Positions 41,778 through 50,424 of a DNA stretch of 64,000 nucleotides are shown here, in pieces. The stretch is taken from the NCBI RefSeq assembly GCF_023264855.1, contig NZ_JAHFUW010000003.1, positions 1 through 64,000 of the forward strand, given 5' to 3'. The stretch is from Herbiconiux sp. GTDB lineage: Bacteria; Actinomycetota; Actinomycetes; Actinomycetales; Microbacteriaceae. The notes beneath the pieces were generated by a model that searched no databases, was not told the origin of the DNA, and was given only the letters and a program-made list of their open reading frames with translations. Every line of letters starts with the position of its first letter. The stretch's first letter is position 1. The translations under genes and the position numbers were made by a program.

Positions 41778-43406
41778 TCAGCGGGGGTCGGGCACAGCCA
41801 CATCTGAATCCGCATCTGCATCCGCGAGCGTGGGCTGCGTCCGCACCTCGGCTCCGTTCTCGCCCTCGAAGCGGCGGCCCCAGCCGGTGACGACCGCGAT
41901 CAGCATGATGAGGGTGAGCGCGAAGGGGTAGAACGCTGCGGTGAAGATCGAGACGGCCGAGACCTCGGGCACGCCCTCTCCGTAGCCGGACGTGAGCTGG
42001 CTCGAGATGAGCAGGAAGACGCTGCCGATCGGGATGACCGCGCCGATGCCCAGCGTGAAGCAGTCCATCACGTTGGCGCGGCGGAAGGGGTGCAGCCGGG
42101 CCGCCGCCCCGAGGCGATCGGCGACCGGGCCGAACAGCAGCATCGCCGGGCTGTTGATGCCGGCGAAGACCGTGGTGGTGACCGCAGCACCCAGGCCGAT
42201 CGCCAGCTCCGACCCCAGCGGTGTGCGGGCGCGCGCTGAGCGGCCGACCAGAGCGACGATGCGATCGAAGACGCCGGCGCCCTGCAGCACGCCGGTGATG
42301 CCGAAGACGACGATTCCGAGACCGACCAGGGGGAGCATCCCGGCGATGCCCGTGATCAGGAAGCCGCCGGGGGCGCCTTCGGGCGTGACCGACATGATGT
42401 CGGACGGGGTCATCAGGCCGAACAGCAGACCCGTCGCGATGCCGGAGATCAGACCGATCGTGGTCGCCAGGAAGATGTCGCGCTTCCAGAACGCGACCAC
42501 CAGCAGCACCGCGATGGGAACCACCATCACCAGGCCGAGCGGGTTGCCCTGGTCGCCGACCGCGGCATCCGAGACCCCCGTACCGCTCCGCAGGAGACCG
42601 AGCACCAGGAACAGCACGGCGCTGATACCCGCCGCGGTCAGCGCGTACCGGGCCCGCGACCGCACCACTCCGGCGACCTCGGCCACACCCGCACGTCGGC
42701 GATAGCGCTGCGTGGAGGCCGACACGATCGTGGAGTCGGAGATGGGCGCCAGGTTGTCGCCGAAGAGGCCGCCGGACAGGATCGCTCCGGCCAGCAGGAT
42801 CGGGTCGGCGCCGAGCAGCACACCCGCCGGGTAGAAGATGGGGAACGCCGTGAACATCGTGCCGAGCGACGAACCCGTGGCCATCGAGATGAGGCACACC
42901 AGCACGAAGGTCGCCGCCACGAACACGCCCCCGCCGATGCCGAGCTGGCCGGCCAGCCAGACGAAGCCGCCCGAGACATCCGTCTGGGTGATCATCGCCG
43001 CGATCAAACTCACTGCGAGCAGGATGAACAGCAGGGTGCCGGCGTTGCGAGAGGTGACACCGGCGATCACCCACTCCCAGTAGCGCCCGTACGACTTGGC
43101 GAACAGGCCGGCGAGGAGCAGGCCGGCGACTCCGGATGCCGTCAGGGCGGTCATGTCGAAGACGCCGAAGACCACGAAGTAGAGGATGACGCCGGCCAGG
43201 AAGACCAGCGGCGGGATGAGGGCGCCGACGAAGCCGATGCGGAAGGTGATGCCCTCGGCGGGTACGGGGTCGGTGTGGACGGGGGCGTGGGTGTTCGGGG
43301 CGTTCGGGGTGGATGAGGCGGGCGGCTGCGGGGCCGTGGCCGCTGGGACCTGAGCCGGTACGGGCTCGACGCGGTGCGTCGTGGGTTCGGAACTCTTGAT
43401 GGTCAT
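41778..43406 (-). CDS. nhaC: NhaC-family Na+/H+ antiporter
   Basis: 542 residues with about 12 membrane segments. The N-terminal Pro/Thr-rich cytoplasmic tail of 50 residues is longer than usual. Family motifs: FLLLAVSLIA-like core helix, ATGSSLGTMFTAFPIFYPAG, SGGLFGDNLAPISDSTIVSA (the NhaC GDNLxPISD signature) and a second discontinuous helix region GAAVTTTVFAGINSPAM. It exchanges Na+ or an organic substrate against H+ (some members are malate-lactate antiporters). Monocistronic. Confidence 0.9.
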   Translation of the reverse strand: MTIKSSEPTTHRVEPVPAQVPAATAPQPPASSTPNAPNTHAPVHTDPVPAEGITFRIGFVGALIPPLVFLAGVILYFVVFGVFDMTALTASGVAGLLLAGLFAKSYGRYWEWVIAGVTSRNAGTLLFILLAVSLIAAMITQTDVSGGFVWLAGQLGIGGGVFVAATFVLVCLISMATGSSLGTMFTAFPIFYPAGVLLGADPILLAGAILSGGLFGDNLAPISDSTIVSASTQRYRRRAGVAEVAGVVRSRARYALTAAGISAVLFLVLGLLRSGTGVSDAAVGDQGNPLGLVMVVPIAVLLVVAFWKRDIFLATTIGLISGIATGLLFGLMTPSDIMSVTPEGAPGGFLITGIAGMLPLVGLGIVVFGITGVLQGAGVFDRIVALVGRSARARTPLGSELAIGLGAAVTTTVFAGINSPAMLLFGPVADRLGAAARLHPFRRANVMDCFTLGIGAVIPIGSVFLLISSQLTSGYGEGVPEVSAVSIFTAAFYPFALTLIMLIAVVTGWGRRFEGENGAEVRTQPTLADADADSDVAVPDPR

Positions 43407-43434
43407 GGCTGATCGTCTCCAGGAGTGAGGTAGG

Positions 43435-43585
43435 GGAGTGGTGCGGAGCGGTGCACTTTCAGTGGGTGGAGCGATGGATCAGTGGAGCCGTGAGACAGGG
43501 GGGAGCGGTGGGGCGGGTGGAGCGGTGGAACGGGGTGGAGCCGCAGAACAGGTAGGGCGTGCGAGCGCGGGGCGGCGCGTTGGCG
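43435..43585. repeat. Degenerate G-rich repeats upstream of the NhaC gene
   Basis: Units like GGTGGAGCGG and GGAACGGGGTGGAGCCG recur through about 140 bases between the NhaC start and the esterase stop. The stretch is purine-rich on the plus strand and non-coding. It may hold the NhaC promoter region. Confidence 0.55.
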
Positions 43586-43592
43586 GGGGCCC

Positions 43593-44552
43593 TCAGACCC
43601 CGAGCCCCCGGCGCAGGCCGTCGATCATGCCCTGCACGATGCGAACGCTGCTCGCGGCCTGCGGCGCGAACTCCGCCGATCCGTGGAAGGTGCCCGGATG
43701 CGCGTGCAGCTCGACGCTGACACCCGCCTCGAGCAGCCGCATCGCGTAGAGGATGCCCTCGTCGCGCGCGAGGTCGAGTTCCATCGCCGCGATGTAGGCG
43801 GGCGGGAGGCCGCTGAGGTCGGTGGCGCGCGCCGGTGCGGCGTAGGGCGAGACATCCGGATCGTCCGGACCGGTGTAGCCGGGGCCCAGGTAGTGCTGCC
43901 AGACGGACTCGCCGGTGCGGCGGCTGAGCACCGGCACATCGTCGAGTCGGGTCGCCGACCAGGTGCGGCGCCGGTCGTCGAGCGCGGGACTCAGCAGCAG
44001 CTGGTACGCGACCGCCGGGCCGCCCTCGTCGCGCGCCCGCAGAACGGTGGCGGCCGCGAGACCGCCTCCGGCGCTCGACCCGCCCACGGCGATGCGCGAG
44101 GCATCGAGTCCGAGCGCGCCGGCGTGATCGTGTACGAAGCGCAGCGCGGCCGCGCAGTCGTCGACCGCACCGGGGAACGGCGTCTCCGGCGCGAGCCGGT
44201 ACTCCACGTTCGCCACGGCGATGCCGAGCGACCGCACGACCTCGAGGCAGAAGTAGTCGAAGTCCTGCGTCGTGCCGATCACGAAGCCGCCCCCGTGCAT
44301 CGCGAGCAGCACGGGAAGGACTCCGGATGCTCCGGCCGGGGTCATCAGGCGGATGGCCACATCGGGGGCGCCGTCGAGGCCCGGGGCCGCGACATCCCGA
44401 ACGGTGACGCCGTCGTAGGACGGGGCCGAGGGTGAGGCCTCCGCACCCGCTGCGATCAGGGCCCGGGTGGCCGCGACATCCGCGAGATCGAGATCCGGCG
44501 CCGCCTCGGCCGCCGCGGCGAGTTCCGGGTCGAGATTCGGCCACCTCGTCAT
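43593..44552 (-). CDS. HSL-type alpha/beta-hydrolase (esterase)
   Basis: 319 residues from ATG at 44552. The hormone-sensitive-lipase oxyanion motif MHGGGFVIG is followed by NVEYRLAPETPFPGAVDD, the nucleophile elbow GGSSAGGGLA (Ser), Asp in AAMELDLARDEG and His in PGTFHGSAEF. It hydrolyses short-chain esters in the cytoplasm. It is divergent from the Lrp-type gene with only 32 bases between starts. Confidence 0.92.
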   Translation of the reverse strand: MTRWPNLDPELAAAAEAAPDLDLADVAATRALIAAGAEASPSAPSYDGVTVRDVAAPGLDGAPDVAIRLMTPAGASGVLPVLLAMHGGGFVIGTTQDFDYFCLEVVRSLGIAVANVEYRLAPETPFPGAVDDCAAALRFVHDHAGALGLDASRIAVGGSSAGGGLAAATVLRARDEGGPAVAYQLLLSPALDDRRRTWSATRLDDVPVLSRRTGESVWQHYLGPGYTGPDDPDVSPYAAPARATDLSGLPPAYIAAMELDLARDEGILYAMRLLEAGVSVELHAHPGTFHGSAEFAPQAASSVRIVQGMIDGLRRGLGV

Positions 44553-44584
44553 GCGCGGCCTCCCGCGTTCGGCATAATCGAGCC

Positions 44585-45046
44585 ATGGACTCGATCGATC
44601 GCGCAATAATCGACCAACTCCGGCTCAATTGCCGCCAGTCGAACGTCGAACTCGCCGAAGCTGTCGGCCTCACGCCTTCGCCGTGCCTGCGGCGGGTGAA
44701 GCGCCTCGAAGACGAGGGCGTCATCACCGGCTACCACGCGAGCTTCGCGCCCGCGGCCGTCGATCGCAGCTTCGAGGTGCTCGTCGACATCGAGCTGCAC
44801 GACCAGACGCCCGAGAACACCGAGCGCTTCGAGGCCGAGCTGGTGTCGCATCCGGAGGTCGTCGAGGCCCGACGCATGTTCGGATCGCCCGACTTCGAGG
44901 TGATCGTGGCCACGAAAGACCTCGCCGCCTACGAGCAGTTCATGAGCGCGAAACTGCTGCGGCTGCCGGGCATCGGCCGGCTGCACTCGCGGTTCCCGAT
45001 GGTGCTGATCAAATCCGACTGGCCCTCGCGCGCCCGCTCGATCTGA
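44585..45046 (+). CDS. Lrp/AsnC-family regulator
   Basis: 153 residues. The helix-turn-helix is IDRAIIDQLRLNCRQSNVEL, then AEAVGLTPSPCLRRVKRLED; the RAM effector domain follows (FEVLVDIELHDQTPENTERF, GSPDFEVIVATKDLAAYEQF). It lies convergent with the class III aminotransferase gene and divergent from an esterase gene. It probably controls the aminotransferase in response to an amino acid; a TTGCGCAA palindrome upstream of that gene is a candidate site. Confidence 0.92.
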   Translation: MDSIDRAIIDQLRLNCRQSNVELAEAVGLTPSPCLRRVKRLEDEGVITGYHASFAPAAVDRSFEVLVDIELHDQTPENTERFEAELVSHPEVVEARRMFGSPDFEVIVATKDLAAYEQFMSAKLLRLPGIGRLHSRFPMVLIKSDWPSRARSI

Positions 45047-45087
45047 GGCCGGCCGGTGCAGGGCGGGCCGGTGCAGGATGCCGCGCA

Positions 45088-46449
45088 CTAGGCGCGCTTC
45101 CGGGCGGTGGTGAGCGCCTCGTCGAGGATGGCGAGACCGCGGTCGAGCTCGGCCTCGGTGATGGTCAGCGGCGGGGCGATGCGCAGGATGCTGTTCACGC
45201 CGGGCATCTGGGCGATGTTCAGGTGCAGGCCGAGTTCGAAGCAGGCCGCGGTGACGGCGGTGCCGAAGTCATCCGCCGGCTCCTTCGTGTCGCGGTCCAG
45301 CACGAGCTCGACTCCTTGGAAGAGGCCGCGACCGCGCACATTGCCGATGCGGTCGTGGCGTGACTCGAGGTCGGTCAGTCCCTCGCGCAGGCGCGCTCCG
45401 AGGCGGCGGGCGACCGCGTCGAACTTCTGCTCCTGGAGGGTGCGGATGACGGTCACCCCGACCGCCGCGGCCAGCGGATCGGAGACGTGGGTCGTGGTGA
45501 ACATGAAGCGGCGTGCGCTGCAGACGGCCTCGATCTCCTCGCTGGTGACCACCGCCGACACCGGCAGGCCCGCGCCGAGCGTCTTGGAGAGGGTGAGGAT
45601 GTCGGGCACGACCCCCTGGTGCTGGAAGGCGTACCAGTCGCCGGTGCGGCAGAGCCCGGTCTGCGCCTCGTCGACGATGAGCAGCATCCCGCGCTCGTCG
45701 CACTTCTCGCGCAGGGCCGCGAAGTAGCCCTCGGGCGGCACGATCAGACCACCGGTGCCCAGGATGGGCTCGGCGATGAAGGCCGCCAGGCTGCCGACCG
45801 ACTGGCGGTCGACCATCGCGAAGCCGTAGTCGAGCTCGGCCTGCCAGTCGTGGTTCCCCTCGCTGTCGCGGAACACCGAGCGGTAGGGGTTCGGGGTGGG
45901 GATGATGAGGTTGCCCGGGGCGAGCGGGCCGTAGCCGGCGCGGGACAGGCTGTAGGTGGCCGCCCCCGCCGCGTGCGTGGAGCCGTGGTACGACTGGTCG
46001 AACGACACGATCTCGAACTTCTGCGTGTAGAGCTTTGCCATCTTGAGGGCGGCCTCGTTCGACTCGCCGCCGGTGCTCAGGATCATGACCTTGCTCAGCT
46101 GCTCGGGCAGCGTGCCCGAGATCGCCTCGGCGAGGTCGACGACCGGGCGGCTCAGCATGCCGCTGAACAGGTGATCGAGCGTGGCGATCGAGTTCGAGAC
46201 GGTATCGACGACGGCCGGGTAGGAGTGGCCGAGCAGCGAGCTCATCTGCCCCGAGGTGAAGTCGAGGATCTCGCGGCCGTTCTCGTCGTACAGCCGGCAG
46301 CCCTCGGCCCGCTCGATGATGGCCGGGATGAAGCCCGCCGGACCGTAGCGGATCAGGTGGCGCCGAGCGCTGCTCCAGAACTCGTCGGTGGACTGCCGGG
46401 AGCTGCCGGCCGGGCTCTCGGTGTGGCGCTCATCCAGAACTGTCGTCAT
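45088..46449 (-). CDS. Class III aminotransferase, dialkylglycine decarboxylase-like
   Basis: 453 residues, PLP-dependent fold type I. GGESNEAALKMAKLYTQKFE and YHGSTHAAG bind the cofactor phosphate and ring, LLIVDEAQTGLCRTG holds the PLP Asp, and SKTLGAGLPVSAVV the Schiff-base Lys. The pattern is closest to 2,2-dialkylglycine decarboxylases and related omega-aminotransferases. It would use a dialkyl or omega amino acid and pyruvate or oxoglutarate. The neighbouring Lrp gene suggests amino-acid control. Confidence 0.88.
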   Translation of the reverse strand: MTTVLDERHTESPAGSSRQSTDEFWSSARRHLIRYGPAGFIPAIIERAEGCRLYDENGREILDFTSGQMSSLLGHSYPAVVDTVSNSIATLDHLFSGMLSRPVVDLAEAISGTLPEQLSKVMILSTGGESNEAALKMAKLYTQKFEIVSFDQSYHGSTHAAGAATYSLSRAGYGPLAPGNLIIPTPNPYRSVFRDSEGNHDWQAELDYGFAMVDRQSVGSLAAFIAEPILGTGGLIVPPEGYFAALREKCDERGMLLIVDEAQTGLCRTGDWYAFQHQGVVPDILTLSKTLGAGLPVSAVVTSEEIEAVCSARRFMFTTTHVSDPLAAAVGVTVIRTLQEQKFDAVARRLGARLREGLTDLESRHDRIGNVRGRGLFQGVELVLDRDTKEPADDFGTAVTAACFELGLHLNIAQMPGVNSILRIAPPLTITEAELDRGLAILDEALTTARKRA

Positions 46450-46622
46450 GATTCTTGCCTCTCGTCATTCACTGAACGGAGGCAACGTTAGGCAGGCCGA
46501 CGCGCTACGCGATTGCGAAATCCATGCAAGTGAGGGCCGTTGCGCAATGAACGGGCACGAATCACGCTTTGCGTGGCATATCCGGCCTCACAAATTGTGC
46601 TCGAAATCTGCCTGAAACAGGC
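46450..46622. promoter_or_regulatory. Aminotransferase upstream region with Lrp-like palindrome
   Basis: TTGCGCAA near 46540 and the degenerate TTGCGAAATCCATGCAA near 46513 resemble Lrp/AsnC half-site pairs. No gene is supported here. Binding is inferred from the adjacent Lrp gene. Confidence 0.4.
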
Positions 46623-47498
46623 CTACCGGAAGGGTGCGTAGGATCCGGCGTCGGCCACGGTGGTGAGGCGCATGGTGCCGATCCCCTCGATGCCGCACTC
46701 CACGACCTCGCCGGGGCGCAGGTATCGAGGGGGCGTGCGGCCCAGGCCGACGCCGGCAGGGGTTCCGGTGAAGATCAGGTCGCCGGGCTCCAGGGTGAGG
46801 ATGTGCGAGAGGTAGGACACGAGGTACTGCGGCGAGAAGAGCATGTCGCCGGTCGACGCGTTCTGAACCCGCTCGCCGTCGACGTCGCACCAGATGCTCA
46901 GATCGGACGCCCCGCCCAGCTGTGGAAGGTCGACGATCACCGGACCGAGCGGTCCGAAGCCGTCGAAGGACTTGCCGAGACCGAACTGCGGCGGCGCGCC
47001 GAGCATCTGCACGTAGCGGTCGGAGACATCCTGTCCCACGGTCGCGCCGGCGATGAACGAGAGCGCATCGACTTCGCTCACCCGGCGTGCTCGGCGCCCG
47101 ACCACGAGCACGAGCTCGACCTCCCAGTCGACCGAGTCGGAGACGAGAGGGATGGGGTCGGCCGGCCCGCTGAGGCAACTCGGGAACTTGGGGAACACCA
47201 TCGGGAATTCGGGCACCACGAGCTGGGACTCGTCGGCGTGCGGGGCGTAGTTGAGACCGACCGCGAGGATCTTCGACGGGCGGGGTACCGGGGGCCCGAG
47301 TTCCGAAGGAACGACCGTGCCGTCGGCGGTGGCCGACGCGAGGTAGCCGTCGGCCTGCTGCGAGAGCTGATCGAAGCGGCTGAGCACCGCCATCACGTCG
47401 CTCGGGAAGGCGCCGTCGCTCACGCGCTCGAGATCGAAGTACTCGTCGTCGCGGACGAGGACGGCGCGCTGGGCGCGGTCGGCCAGGCGGAAGCCCAT
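46623..47498 (-). CDS. Fumarylacetoacetate hydrolase-family enzyme
   Basis: 291 residues. VGLNYAPHADESQLVVP and VDWEVELVLVVGRRARRVSE provide the acidic metal ligands; FIAGATVGQDVSDR and GDLIFTGTPAGVGLG complete the family signature. In non-phosphorylating L-fucose/L-rhamnose routes such an enzyme splits 2,4-diketo-3-deoxy sugar acids into pyruvate and a hydroxyacid. The neighbouring dehydratase, SDR and lactonase-like genes make that role likely here. Last gene of the leftward operon; AAAGGATCC ribosome site. Confidence 0.9.
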   Translation of the reverse strand: MGFRLADRAQRAVLVRDDEYFDLERVSDGAFPSDVMAVLSRFDQLSQQADGYLASATADGTVVPSELGPPVPRPSKILAVGLNYAPHADESQLVVPEFPMVFPKFPSCLSGPADPIPLVSDSVDWEVELVLVVGRRARRVSEVDALSFIAGATVGQDVSDRYVQMLGAPPQFGLGKSFDGFGPLGPVIVDLPQLGGASDLSIWCDVDGERVQNASTGDMLFSPQYLVSYLSHILTLEPGDLIFTGTPAGVGLGRTPPRYLRPGEVVECGIEGIGTMRLTTVADAGSYAPFR

Positions 47499-47564
47499 GG
47501 GGATCCTTTCGGAAGGGAGGGGGAGGAAGAGGGAGGGGGAAGAGCGAGTGGAGGGCGAGCCGGG

Positions 47565-48401
47565 TCACTCCGGGCGCGGAGGAATTCCCGCGGCCGGGCC
47601 CATGAAGCGCTGCCGGGGCAGCTGGTCGGCCATCGCGCCGCCGTCGACGAGCAGCTGTGCGCCATTGACGTAGCGCGCCGCGTCGGAGGCGAGATACACC
47701 ACGGCCGAGGCGACATCGGCGGGGGAGCCGTAGCCGATCGAGGAGGGGATCCGCTGCAGCCAGGCCTCGGTGAGGCCGGCCAGGTCGACGTCGAGCGACT
47801 CGCCGATGGGGGTGTCGATCATTCCGGGCGCGACCGCGTTCACCGTGATGCCGTGCGGGCCGAACTCGCTCGCGAGCGACTGCACGATCATCCAGGCCGC
47901 CGCCTTCGAGGCGTTGTAGGGGGCGAGACCCGCCTCGGCGGCGACCGCGTTCTTGGACGTGATCACCACGATGCGGCCGGCGATCCCGTCGGCGATCATG
48001 TGCGCGCCCACCCGGGCGCTGAGCAGGAAGACCGCATCGGCGTTCACGGCCATGATGCGGCGCCACTCGGCCGGTGTCACGTCGACGGCGTGTGCGATCG
48101 AGGCGATCCCGGCGTTGTTCACCAGCACGTGCAGGGGCCCGTGCTCCGCCCGCAGCCGGTCGGCGAGAGCGGGCACGCGGTCGGTGTCGGCCAGGTCGGC
48201 CTCGACGGGGGTGAAGACGCCGCCGGCCGAGCGGATGGCCTGCGCCGTGGCATCCGTCGACTCGCCCGGCCGGTCGATCCCGACCACGTGCGCCCCCACG
48301 GCCGCCAGCTCGATCGCGATGGCCTGGCCGATTCCGCGAGCCACTCCCGTGACGACTGCGGTGCGGGCGGCCAGGGCATCCGCGGCGAAGGTGCCGCCCA
48401 T
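47565..48401 (-). CDS. SDR dehydrogenase of the sugar-acid operon
   Basis: 278 residues with an intact SDR set: TGVARGIGQ, LVNNAGIAS, Ser in VVITSKNAVA, YNASK catalytic pair, and PGMIDTPIGES. The start overlaps the amidohydrolase stop (TGATG). By context it may oxidise the 2-keto-3-deoxy acid made by the dehydratase at C4, preceding the FAH-type hydrolase, as in L-fucose/L-rhamnose pathways. Specific substrate not determinable. Confidence 0.88.
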   Translation of the reverse strand: MGGTFAADALAARTAVVTGVARGIGQAIAIELAAVGAHVVGIDRPGESTDATAQAIRSAGGVFTPVEADLADTDRVPALADRLRAEHGPLHVLVNNAGIASIAHAVDVTPAEWRRIMAVNADAVFLLSARVGAHMIADGIAGRIVVITSKNAVAAEAGLAPYNASKAAAWMIVQSLASEFGPHGITVNAVAPGMIDTPIGESLDVDLAGLTEAWLQRIPSSIGYGSPADVASAVVYLASDAARYVNGAQLLVDGGAMADQLPRQRFMGPAAGIPPRPE

Positions 48402-49240
48402 CAGTCCAGCCCCAGCAGGGCCAGTCCGTCGCGGTGGATCAGCCGCTCGATCTCGTCGCGGTCCAGCGGGTCCAGGCCCGGGATGCCGGCCACCTCGCCG
48501 AGGGCGCGGAGTCCCTCGATCGAGGCGTCCACCGTGGTGAACGGGTAGTCGGAGCCGAACAGCAGTTTGCCCCACACCCCGTAGTCCTGCGCCAGCCGCA
48601 GCGAGTGCCAGAGCTGGAACGGCCGGTAGTGCAGCGCCGACACATCGGCGTAGACGTGCGGATGCTTGCGGATGACCGCGATGCACTCGCCCTCGAAGGG
48701 ATGCCCGAGGTGCGCCAGCGTCATCCGCAGCTCCGGATGGCGGATGGCCACCTCGTCGAGGTGCACCGGCATCGCGTACTTCAGCGGTGCCGCGCTCACG
48801 AAGGTGGTCCCGGTGTGCACGAGCAGCGGCAGCTCGTTGCGCTCGGCGTAGCCGTACAGGTCGTCGTACTCGGGCGCGGCCGGATCGAAGCCCGCGTACA
48901 TCGGCATCAGCTTGATGCCGCGCAGGCCCAGATCCTGGTGGCCGTGCTCGAGCTCGTCGCGCCAGCCCGGCTGGGTGGGGTCGAGCGCGAGGTAGCCGAC
49001 GAGCTCCGGATGCGCGGCCACGTAGGCCGCGATCTGCTCGTCGGGCACCCACAGACCTGAGAGCCGTGCCTTGCCACCCACCACGATCGCGCGCGTGCCG
49101 GCGGGAGCGCTCGCCGCGTACTCCTCGTACCGCACGGTGAGATCGACGAAACCGCCGTGGGCGCGCTGCGAGTCGCTGCGGAAGGGGTCGCCGATCCGCT
49201 CGTGGTTGTCGAAGAGATGGCTGTGCACGTCGACGATCAT
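48401..49240 (-). CDS. Amidohydrolase-family (lactonase-like) enzyme
   Basis: 279 residues from ATG at 49240. The TIM-barrel metal-site motifs are VDVHSHLFDNH, LLVHTGTTF, TLAHLGHPFEG and LLFGSDYPFTTVDASIEG. Amidohydrolase-2 enzymes in such operons act as sugar-lactonases or decarboxylases. It overlaps both neighbours (4 bases with the dehydratase gene, 1 with the SDR gene), so the operon is tightly coupled. Confidence 0.88.
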   Translation of the reverse strand: MIVDVHSHLFDNHERIGDPFRSDSQRAHGGFVDLTVRYEEYAASAPAGTRAIVVGGKARLSGLWVPDEQIAAYVAAHPELVGYLALDPTQPGWRDELEHGHQDLGLRGIKLMPMYAGFDPAAPEYDDLYGYAERNELPLLVHTGTTFVSAAPLKYAMPVHLDEVAIRHPELRMTLAHLGHPFEGECIAVIRKHPHVYADVSALHYRPFQLWHSLRLAQDYGVWGKLLFGSDYPFTTVDASIEGLRALGEVAGIPGLDPLDRDEIERLIHRDGLALLGLD

Positions 49241-50424
49241 GAGCGGGTGCGCTCCTCCCATCCCGGGGCGAACATGTTCCAGAAACCGTAGCTCGGCGGG
49301 TTGGCGTCGAACACCTCGTCGACCAGTTCGACACCGAGCCCGGGCGCGGTCGGCAGCCCGACCCGGCCGTTCTCGACCGGCAGCACGCCGCGGAGGGCGT
49401 CGAACACGTGCGGCTCGACCATGCCGTCGAAGGTCTCGAGGATCTTGAGGTTCACCAGTCCGAGCGTGAGGTGCACACTGGCCGTGGTGCACAGCGGCGA
49501 GTTCGAGTTGTGCGGCGCCACCAGCATCCCGTTCATGTCGGCCAGCTGGGCGAGCAGCTTGATCTCGGTGAAACCGCCGGCCATCGACATGTCGGGCTGC
49601 ACGATGTCGACCGCCTTGGTGTCGAACAGGCGCTGGTACTCGTAGCGGTTGTGGAAGTGCTCGCCGCCGGAGATGGGGAACGAGGCCGCCTCGCGGATCT
49701 CGTGGTAGCGCTCGATGTGGGTCCAGGGCATCGGCTCCTCGAACCAGGAGATGCCGAACGGGGCGAGCTCGCGGGTGATGGCCATCGCCGTGGGGAAGGA
49801 GAAGCGGGCGTGGCCCTCGATGAACAGCTCCACATCGGGCCCGATCGCCTGCCGCACGGCGCCGACGAGCCGCATCGACTCGTCGAGCTCGGCGGTGCTC
49901 AGCTGGCCCAGGCCCGCTCCGAACGGGTCGAACTTGAGGCCGCGGTAGCCGCGGGCCACCACCTCGGAGGCCTTCCGGGCGAAGCCCTCCTCGGTGCGCT
50001 CGCCGGTGTACCAGCCGTTCGCGTACACCGGCACGCTGTCGCGCACGGCTCCGCCGGTGAGGCGGTAGACCGGTACGTCGAGCGCCTTGCCCATGATGTC
50101 GTACAGGGCCTGGTCAACACCGGATGCCACGATGCCGCCCAGATCGCCACCGCGGAAGTAGTCGCCCTGGAACATCCGCAGAGCGATCTCGGTGACATCG
50201 AAGGGATCGGCGCCCAGCAGGTGCCGCTCGCCCATCGCCTCAGCCAGCAGGCAGGTCTCCCTCGGACGGAACGGATGGGTGATCTCACCGATGCCGGTGA
50301 GGCCTTCGTCGGTGTGGATGCGTACGTACGAGAAGTCGCGCCAGGCGGTGCCGAGCGTGAGCGTCTCGACCTTGCTGATGCGCCCCGCGGAGGTGGTGGG
50401 CCGGTCTCGGTCGACGGTGAGCAC
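49237..50424 (-). CDS. Mandelate racemase/enolase-superfamily sugar-acid dehydratase
   Basis: 395 residues from GTG at 50424 (TAGTG overlap with the upstream stop). The capping domain includes VRIHTDEGLTGIGEIT. The barrel carries GLKFDPFGAG, ELFIEGHARFS (with His), SWFEEPMPW, SGGEHFHNRY and IVQPDMSMAGG, with metal ligands Asp/Glu/Glu in order. The motif set resembles galactonate/rhamnonate-type dehydratases, which convert an aldonate into a 2-keto-3-deoxy acid. The longer open frame upstream is not part of the protein. Confidence 0.9.
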   Translation of the reverse strand: MLTVDRDRPTTSAGRISKVETLTLGTAWRDFSYVRIHTDEGLTGIGEITHPFRPRETCLLAEAMGERHLLGADPFDVTEIALRMFQGDYFRGGDLGGIVASGVDQALYDIMGKALDVPVYRLTGGAVRDSVPVYANGWYTGERTEEGFARKASEVVARGYRGLKFDPFGAGLGQLSTAELDESMRLVGAVRQAIGPDVELFIEGHARFSFPTAMAITRELAPFGISWFEEPMPWTHIERYHEIREAASFPISGGEHFHNRYEYQRLFDTKAVDIVQPDMSMAGGFTEIKLLAQLADMNGMLVAPHNSNSPLCTTASVHLTLGLVNLKILETFDGMVEPHVFDALRGVLPVENGRVGLPTAPGLGVELVDEVFDANPPSYGFWNMFAPGWEERTRS